Source: an uncultured Eubacterium sp.
GTDB lineage: Bacteria; Bacillota; Clostridia; Lachnospirales; Lachnospiraceae
Reading direction: 5' to 3'
DNA length: 25,724 nucleotides
NCBI GenBank assembly: GCA_934316925.1
Contig: CAKREC010000029.1
Coordinates: 1 to 25,724, forward strand
Below the pieces are notes generated by a model. The model saw only the letters and a program-made list of their open reading frames with translations. It searched no databases and had not been told where the DNA came from. The translations under genes were made by a program, and so were the position numbers. Numbering within the stretch: the stretch's first letter is position 1; the number at the start of each line of letters is the position of its first letter. Below, piece by piece: positions 21,833-25,724 of this stretch.

Positions 21833-22399
21833 TTAATTTTGCTCCTCGATGCGCCACATGATCTGACTTCCTTCTTCTTTTAACCACTTCACAGCATCTC
21901 TGTAATCCGGGAGTATCTTCTCAACCTCACGCCAAAACGCCTTGGAATGAGTCATCTCTTTTCTGTGGCACAATTCGTGAACCACAACATAATCCACGAT
22001 TTCGGAAGGTGCCAGCATCAAAAGGCAGTTGAAATTCAAATTTCCTTTACTGCTGCAGCTTCCCCATCGTGTCTTTTGATTTCGGATTGTTATGCGTCCA
22101 TAGGTAACTCCGATCCGATCTGCAAAATATTCTACCCGCCCCGGTATCACATCAAGCGCCCGATCGGCAAGTGCCTTAATGTCCTCTTTGGTCAATTTTT
22201 CTACGGACAATGCTTCGTATTGTTCCTTTTTTTGTTGCATCTGTTTCACATGCTTGTAGATCCAGACTTCTTTCTCTTGAAGAATTTTCTCAATATCTTT
22301 TTGCGAGGCATACTGTGGCGCTCTTACAGTAATGCTCAGATCAGGATTGACCTGAATCGCCATCGTTTTCCGATGCGATCGGATGACTTGGATTTTCAT
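21833..22399 (-). CDS. YgjP/M48-like metallopeptidase domain protein
   Basis: 188 residues; AGGAGG is 6 bases before the ATG. The family signature is complete: RNQKTRWGSCSSKGNLNFN (107-124) followed by DYVVVHELCHRKEMTHSKAFW (136-156). H141 and H145 of HELCH bind zinc with E142 catalytic; H151 is the likely third ligand. The N-terminal half is a beta-rich stretch plus a long charged helix (QKDIEKILQEKEVWIYKHVK). Members are often linked to restriction or phage-defence loci, and an AbiE locus is directly upstream here, although independent expression is possible (61 bp gap). Substrate unknown. Confidence 0.9.
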   Translation of the reverse strand: MKIQVIRSHRKTMAIQVNPDLSITVRAPQYASQKDIEKILQEKEVWIYKHVKQMQQKKEQYEALSVEKLTKEDIKALADRALDVIPGRVEYFADRIGVTYGRITIRNQKTRWGSCSSKGNLNFNCLLMLAPSEIVDYVVVHELCHRKEMTHSKAFWREVEKILPDYRDAVKWLKEEGSQIMWRIEEQN

Positions 22400-22459
22400 G
22401 ATGTGCCTCCTGTATTTAGCTGAATTTTATCAAAAAATGAGACGGATCTGTCTGTGTGA

Positions 22460-23001
22460 TCATTTCAATTTATGTATTTCTCCTTGTAATTTCTCAAGAA
22501 ACGCAAGTATCTCTTCAAACTCCGGCATGTTCCCATATATCATATTCTTCATTGCCTGATAGTCCTCCTGCAAAGCATTAAGTACAGTTTTTCTCGGCAA
22601 AAGTTCAATACTGCTCAAGGTTGCCGTTTCATAGTGAGCGCCCTTAGCATAATAAAACTTTTGCTTAAAAGCAACATCTTTTTCCAACAACTCTTTTCTT
22701 TTAAATGCACTTTCTTTTACCCATGAATTACCAAGATTATACACATCATATAAATGCCTTGCATATCTGGCAGGTAATGTTTTTCCTTCCGGGAAATTTG
22801 CAATTTTATGTAATATGGTAAGTTTTTCCCAAAATGTCCTCTCAGCATCGACAGTCAAAACGGCTGTCTCTTTTTGTGAAAACACATCCGGATATTTTTC
22901 GGCTGCAAATGGAGTTACTGTTGTCTCGTGAGAGGGCATCCATTCTGCCAATGGACCAATTCTGTTCTGTCCTTTATCTGTAATTTAGCAACTTCTTTCA
23001 T
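22460..23001 (-). pseudogene. AbiEii-type nucleotidyltransferase toxin with internal deletion
   Basis: The ATG at 23001 overlaps the AbiEi stop codon (ATGA) and reads MKEVAKLQIKDRTEL, the family's N-terminus. At about 22960 homology jumps frame to IGPLAEWMPSHETTVTPFAA, then SQKETAVLTVDAERTFWEKL and LPARYARHLYDVYNLG, the conserved C-terminal half, to 22460. About 110-120 residues are missing, including the nucleotidyltransferase GGT/S-x-D-x-D site. AbiEii normally is ~290-300 residues and acts as a toxin by modifying tRNA or nucleotides. An ATG at 22951 could give a 163-aa C-terminal fragment without the active site. Confidence 0.83.
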
Positions 23002-23606
23002 GATTCAGCACACACCTTTCTGATCACTACATATATCCATTCACTTACACCGGTTGCTTCCTCTAACATCTTTTTCTTCTCTTCTTCAGGCAATCTGTTC
23101 CTCAAACTCACGATAATCCCCTCATCTATCCGCTCTTTCCCCAAAGTCTTTAAAGCCTCAACGACCAACGTAGTTGTCTCAGACAGAAATGATATCTCTC
23201 TGTTTGCACGGTGTTTAAAAGATAGTGTAATATTATCCCATGAATATTCTCTATAAGGTCCATCACTGATATAGGACCAGACAACCGGAACCTGTGTAGA
23301 TAGTCCCAATTTATTTAATGCTACATCGCCACATGGCGCAATAGTCCAGTGAAAACTTCTGGCAATGGCATATGCTATCGCATCGGGATTTGCAGGAATA
23401 TACGCTTTAAGCAACTCACTATATACCGGTTTTTCGTATACTCCATCTATAATTCTTCGTATATTCTTTTCTTCAACTTGTCTTCCCAAATATTTTCTTA
23501 CCGTTGTTGTTGTCGCAATATCCGTAAAATCCGATGATAAAAATACCGTTCCCGGTTCAGCTAATTCTATTCTCTTCTTCACTTCTGTATAAATGCCACT
23601 TGCCAT
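22998..23606 (-). CDS. AbiEi-type antitoxin / transcriptional repressor
   Basis: 202 residues; TAGGAGT is 8 bases before the ATG. The N-terminal winged-helix region has FLSSDFTDIATTTTVRKYLGRQVEEKNIRRIIDGVYEKP, a HTH typical of AbiEi/DUF6088 antitoxins; the rest (IARSFHWTIAPCGDVALNKLGLST, ITLSFKHRANREISFLSE) is the conserved C-terminal domain. In type IV AbiE systems AbiEi represses the operon and counters AbiEii. Its stop overlaps the toxin start by ATGA, showing translational coupling. This gene is intact although the toxin is not. A large inverted repeat at its promoter fits autorepression. Confidence 0.9.
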   Translation of the reverse strand: MASGIYTEVKKRIELAEPGTVFLSSDFTDIATTTTVRKYLGRQVEEKNIRRIIDGVYEKPVYSELLKAYIPANPDAIAYAIARSFHWTIAPCGDVALNKLGLSTQVPVVWSYISDGPYREYSWDNITLSFKHRANREISFLSETTTLVVEALKTLGKERIDEGIIVSLRNRLPEEEKKKMLEEATGVSEWIYVVIRKVCAES

Positions 23607-23622
23607 AAGAACACACTCCTAA

Positions 23623-23664
23623 TTTTGTCACGATTATTATATAATTTTCGTGACAAAAAATCAA
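23623..23664 (-). promoter_or_regulatory. AbiE promoter flanked by an 11-bp inverted repeat
   Basis: Perfect arms TTTTGTCACGA (23623-23633) and TCGTGACAAAA (23648-23658) surround the minus-strand -10 TATAAT (23636-23641). The -35 TTGATT (23659-23664) is 17 bp upstream. Placement fits an operator for AbiEi. Confidence 0.8.
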
Positions 23665-23760
23665 TCTTTTTATATTATCTTCTCTTCTTAGTAAATATAT
23701 TCATTTTCTTCCCTTTTCTTGTTTGCATTGACATCGAAATACTCCTCTTGTGAATTCTCT

Positions 23761-24216
23761 TTAGTCTGCCGGAACAAATGGCAGTTCTACTGTATCTGAA
23801 CCTTTCGTGTCAGAATCATTACCACTGTCCTCAGTGTCTTGAGCAGAAACCGTATTATCTGTATTGTCTGTGTCTGCTTGGGAATCCGTTGATTTCGGAG
23901 CATCCTTTTGGTCCTTTTTCTCGATGGACTCAACTGTCTGCTCCTTTGAATTCGTCTTCTCCTGTGTATCACGATCATTCTGCGTAGTAGTGGTGTCACT
24001 TCCCGACTGTGGATCATCTGTTCCAAGCGGCAGAGCAGGAAGTTCCTTGTCCTTGTCGATTTCCTTCTCCTTACTCTCTGTCGCCGAACCGGATACAGCC
24101 TGCCCACCACCATTCTTAGTACCCGGATTGCTTACGGCAACTGTCACTCCAATCGCAGTTGCAGCAATGACAATTCCTATTGCCGATATGATCATTATCT
24201 TTCTTTTATTCTTCAT
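23761..24216 (-). CDS. Membrane-anchored Ser/Thr/Asp-rich low-complexity protein
   Basis: The ATG at 24216 is 7 bases after AGGGG; a second in-frame ATG at 24222 is too close, and the longer frame to 24252 has no ribosome binding site. 151 residues: MKNKRK, one transmembrane helix (IMIISAIGIVIAATAIGVTVAV), then about 120 residues of low complexity rich in Asp, Glu, Ser, Thr, Gln and Lys (DKDKELPALPLGTDDPQSGS, TDSQADTDNTDNTVSAQDTE). It ends ELPFVPAD. Probably an extracytoplasmic tail held by the N-terminal anchor. No family or function recognised. Confidence 0.72.
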   Translation of the reverse strand: MKNKRKIMIISAIGIVIAATAIGVTVAVSNPGTKNGGGQAVSGSATESKEKEIDKDKELPALPLGTDDPQSGSDTTTTQNDRDTQEKTNSKEQTVESIEKKDQKDAPKSTDSQADTDNTDNTVSAQDTEDSGNDSDTKGSDTVELPFVPAD

Positions 24217-24236
24217 CTTCATGCCCCTATCTGAGA

Positions 24237-24282
24237 AAAAGCTGCCCGACAAACAATCCTGATATACCGTCCGGCAGCTTTT
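24237..24282 (-). terminator. Intrinsic terminator after the 37-aa peptide gene
   Basis: On the minus strand AAAAGCTGCC and GGCAGCTTTT pair perfectly, extended by GAC/GTC across one G-G mismatch, followed by TTTTTCTC. It closes the transcript carrying the large surface protein and the peptide. Confidence 0.82.
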
Positions 24283-24293
24283 AATATTACGTT

Positions 24294-24407
24294 TTACCAG
24301 TTTTCTAAAAATGGTGCAAATGTTGTCTCCCCACTGGCTGCTGTAGTAATATCCTCTGTTTCAAATTCTACAATCTCCATCTCCGGTGTTTCATATCTCT
24401 CTTTCAT
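24294..24407 (-). CDS. 37-residue acidic peptide, unknown function
   Basis: AAAGGAGT 8 bases before an ATG at 24407. The peptide reads MKERYETPEMEIVEFETEDI, then TTAASGETTFAPFLENW and TAA. It begins 43 bp after the large surface protein gene and is followed by a terminator, so it is part of that transcript. The layout (charged, acidic first half with EIVEFETEDI, then a Gly/Ser/Thr-rich tail ending in aromatics) recalls a set of ~40-aa Lachnospiraceae peptides I have seen beside dockerin/surface-protein genes. It could be a modified-peptide precursor or a partner of the surface protein. No modification enzyme is visible in the window. Confidence 0.65.
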   Translation of the reverse strand: MKERYETPEMEIVEFETEDITTAASGETTFAPFLENW

Positions 24408-24449
24408 AATCTAATACTCCTTTCATTTTTGTATGTCATTGTTCTCTTA

Positions 24450-25724
24450 CTAGTTGGATTGGCATACAGACTTTGCGGCATATGCATAATCACTGAATGC
24501 TTTCACCAGTGTTACCAGGTCATCCTCATAAGTCCCTTCTGGAGCTTGTAATACCTGATAGCAGTACATCATCGCACAGTAATCTCCGCTCAATGTATTG
24601 GTGCCATCGGTTACGGTAAATGTCTTTGAATTTCCTAACTCATTTGCCCTGATATTTTCCAGTGAAAGGATATAATACTGACCTCGTTTCACCGGTGTGA
24701 TCTCTTTTCCGTCAACTGAAAATGTCAGCTTTGACACATCGATTCCTTCTTCTGGTTCATAGAAGATATTCAATGTGGTTTCCGATTTTAACACCATACT
24801 AAGTCCGGCAAATTGTCCAAGCACTTCATTTTCAGCTTTTTTAGCAACAAAATTATCAATATAACCATCAAATCGATCCGGTATTTCCTGAGCATCATCA
24901 TCTAAATACTTATTTGCCAGCTCTTCCACTGCCTTATTAAAATACTTCTGTGAGCAGGCACCATAATTCAGCATAGCTTTAGCAAATGGATAGACTTCCA
25001 GATAATCATCATGATTAATTAAATACTGCGCATAGTCTCTGACGGTATAGGTATATTCTTTTCCACCGTTTCCATTTCCGTCAAACATCTGCGCTTTGAT
25101 GTCCTGTGTCATCTCATAGGATGCCACCTCACATGGAAATCTGTAATAGGTTGTCCCTTCTTTGATCTCAGTGTTCGCCTGTGCCTCGGAAACCGGCACT
25201 TTCGTAATAGTTCCATTCGGAAGGGTAAACTGCATATATGCATTCTCATCTGCAAGAATCTTATCTGACAACTCCATGTAGAAATTGACACCAATATTAC
25301 CCGTAAGACTTAAAGAATAACCGGTAAGCTTCGCGCCAATGCCATCGACATACTGACCGCAGTCACTGACATCACACCTGCCATCTCCGTCTGCATCGGT
25401 ATGAGCCTTCTTTGTAATCTGAATGGTAATCTTTCTACTTTCTTCGGTATAGTTATCCTTATCTTCTCCATTATAAATAGCTGCAGCTTCCACCGTCTTT
25501 CCTGCCATTAATGACTTCTCTGCATCTGTACTGTCCCAGTTCCAATACTCCGGCAGTCCTACATCGCTCACTTTCTGCACTTTATCATTGCAAGGAAATC
25601 CTTTCTCTTTCTCCATAGAAGATGTATCAAACACCGCTTGCTTAATCGTAAAGCTTCCTAATTCAATCTCTGCTGCGATATGATCATCCGATGCTTCATC
25701 CATACATGCCTTTACGGTATAGGT
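24450..25724 (-). CDS. Large surface protein, C-terminal part (5' end beyond window)
   Basis: The frame is open through the right edge (TYTVKACMDEASDDH...), so the first visible ATG (25703) is internal and the true start lies outside. The visible 424 residues contain an extracellular beta-domain (about 1-110, ending ITIQITKKAH), a short acidic Cys motif TDADGDGRCDVSDCGQYVDG, then a long module starting LTGYSLSLTGNIGVNFYMEL and including YTVRDYAQYLI, PFAKAMLNYGACSQKYF and YCYQVLQAPEGTYEDDLVTL. This module recurs at the end of large Lachnospiraceae surface proteins; it has no name I can give. It is followed by the 37-aa peptide in one transcript. Confidence 0.8.
   Translation of the reverse strand, partial: TYTVKACMDEASDDHIAAEIELGSFTIKQAVFDTSSMEKEKGFPCNDKVQKVSDVGLPEYWNWDSTDAEKSLMAGKTVEAAAIYNGEDKDNYTEESRKITIQITKKAHTDADGDGRCDVSDCGQYVDGIGAKLTGYSLSLTGNIGVNFYMELSDKILADENAYMQFTLPNGTITKVPVSEAQANTEIKEGTTYYRFPCEVASYEMTQDIKAQMFDGNGNGGKEYTYTVRDYAQYLINHDDYLEVYPFAKAMLNYGACSQKYFNKAVEELANKYLDDDAQEIPDRFDGYIDNFVAKKAENEVLGQFAGLSMVLKSETTLNIFYEPEEGIDVSKLTFSVDGKEITPVKRGQYYILSLENIRANELGNSKTFTVTDGTNTLSGDYCAMMYCYQVLQAPEGTYEDDLVTLVKAFSDYAYAAKSVCQSN

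Noticed and set aside
23864..24262. 132-codon plus-strand frame rich in Ser, Val and Cys
   Set aside because: It is the shadow of the Asp/Ser/Thr-rich low-complexity gene on the minus strand.

Overview
The window reads as chromosomal DNA of a gut-type Bacillota, most likely Lachnospiraceae or a near relative. Reasons: low-to-moderate G+C, strong AGGAGG-type ribosome binding sites, sigma-A promoters with 16-18 bp spacers, BspA-like leucine-rich surface proteins, transglutaminase-like exported proteins, InlB-type repeats, a LytTR regulator and a yybP-ykoY riboswitch. All identifications are from reading the sequence; no database search was run.

Layout. 1-6447: a cell-surface block with an exported transglutaminase-like protein (cut by the window start), a YaiI/YqxD protein, a BspA-like LRR protein and, divergently, a 975-residue transglutaminase/LRR/InlB-repeat/Fn3 protein. 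6514-8572: a small operon (lipoprotein, 74-aa protein, LytTR response regulator) whose promoter carries a perfect 16-bp TetR-type palindrome, then a Ser-rich, acidic-tailed membrane protein. 8728-13359: an exported LRR/CapA-like phosphoesterase, a cation antiporter preceded by a yybP-ykoY (Mn2+) riboswitch with terminator, and a MATE exporter. 13499-14503: an exported SGNH/GDSL hydrolase. 15092-17948: a PnuC-type vitamin transporter behind an attenuator-like leader, a Fic protein and a methyltransferase. 20648-25724: a tandem-domain protein, a YgjP-type metallopeptidase, an AbiE-type toxin-antitoxin locus, a membrane-anchored Ser/Thr/Asp-rich protein, a 37-aa peptide and the C-terminal part of a large surface protein (cut by the window end).

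The most unusual aspect is gene decay by deletion. At 14454-15014, 17970-20504 and 22460-23001 almost every gene is a remnant: P1B-type ATPase tail, receiver-domain tail, HD-GYP gene, HEPN/nucleotidyltransferase-partner protein, flavodoxin, RelE, FeoA, AraC, MetE-like protein and AbiEii. Several keep their true first codons and their true last codons but have lost the middle out of frame; others are fused to an unrelated neighbour. Promoters and operators of the dead genes (flavodoxin, feoA, araC, metE) are still readable. In both toxin-antitoxin loci the antitoxin (YefM/Phd-like, AbiEi) is intact while the toxin (RelE, AbiEii) is destroyed.

No CRISPR array, rRNA, tRNA, transposase or integrase gene was seen. 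No stretch longer than 300 bases lacks a gene.
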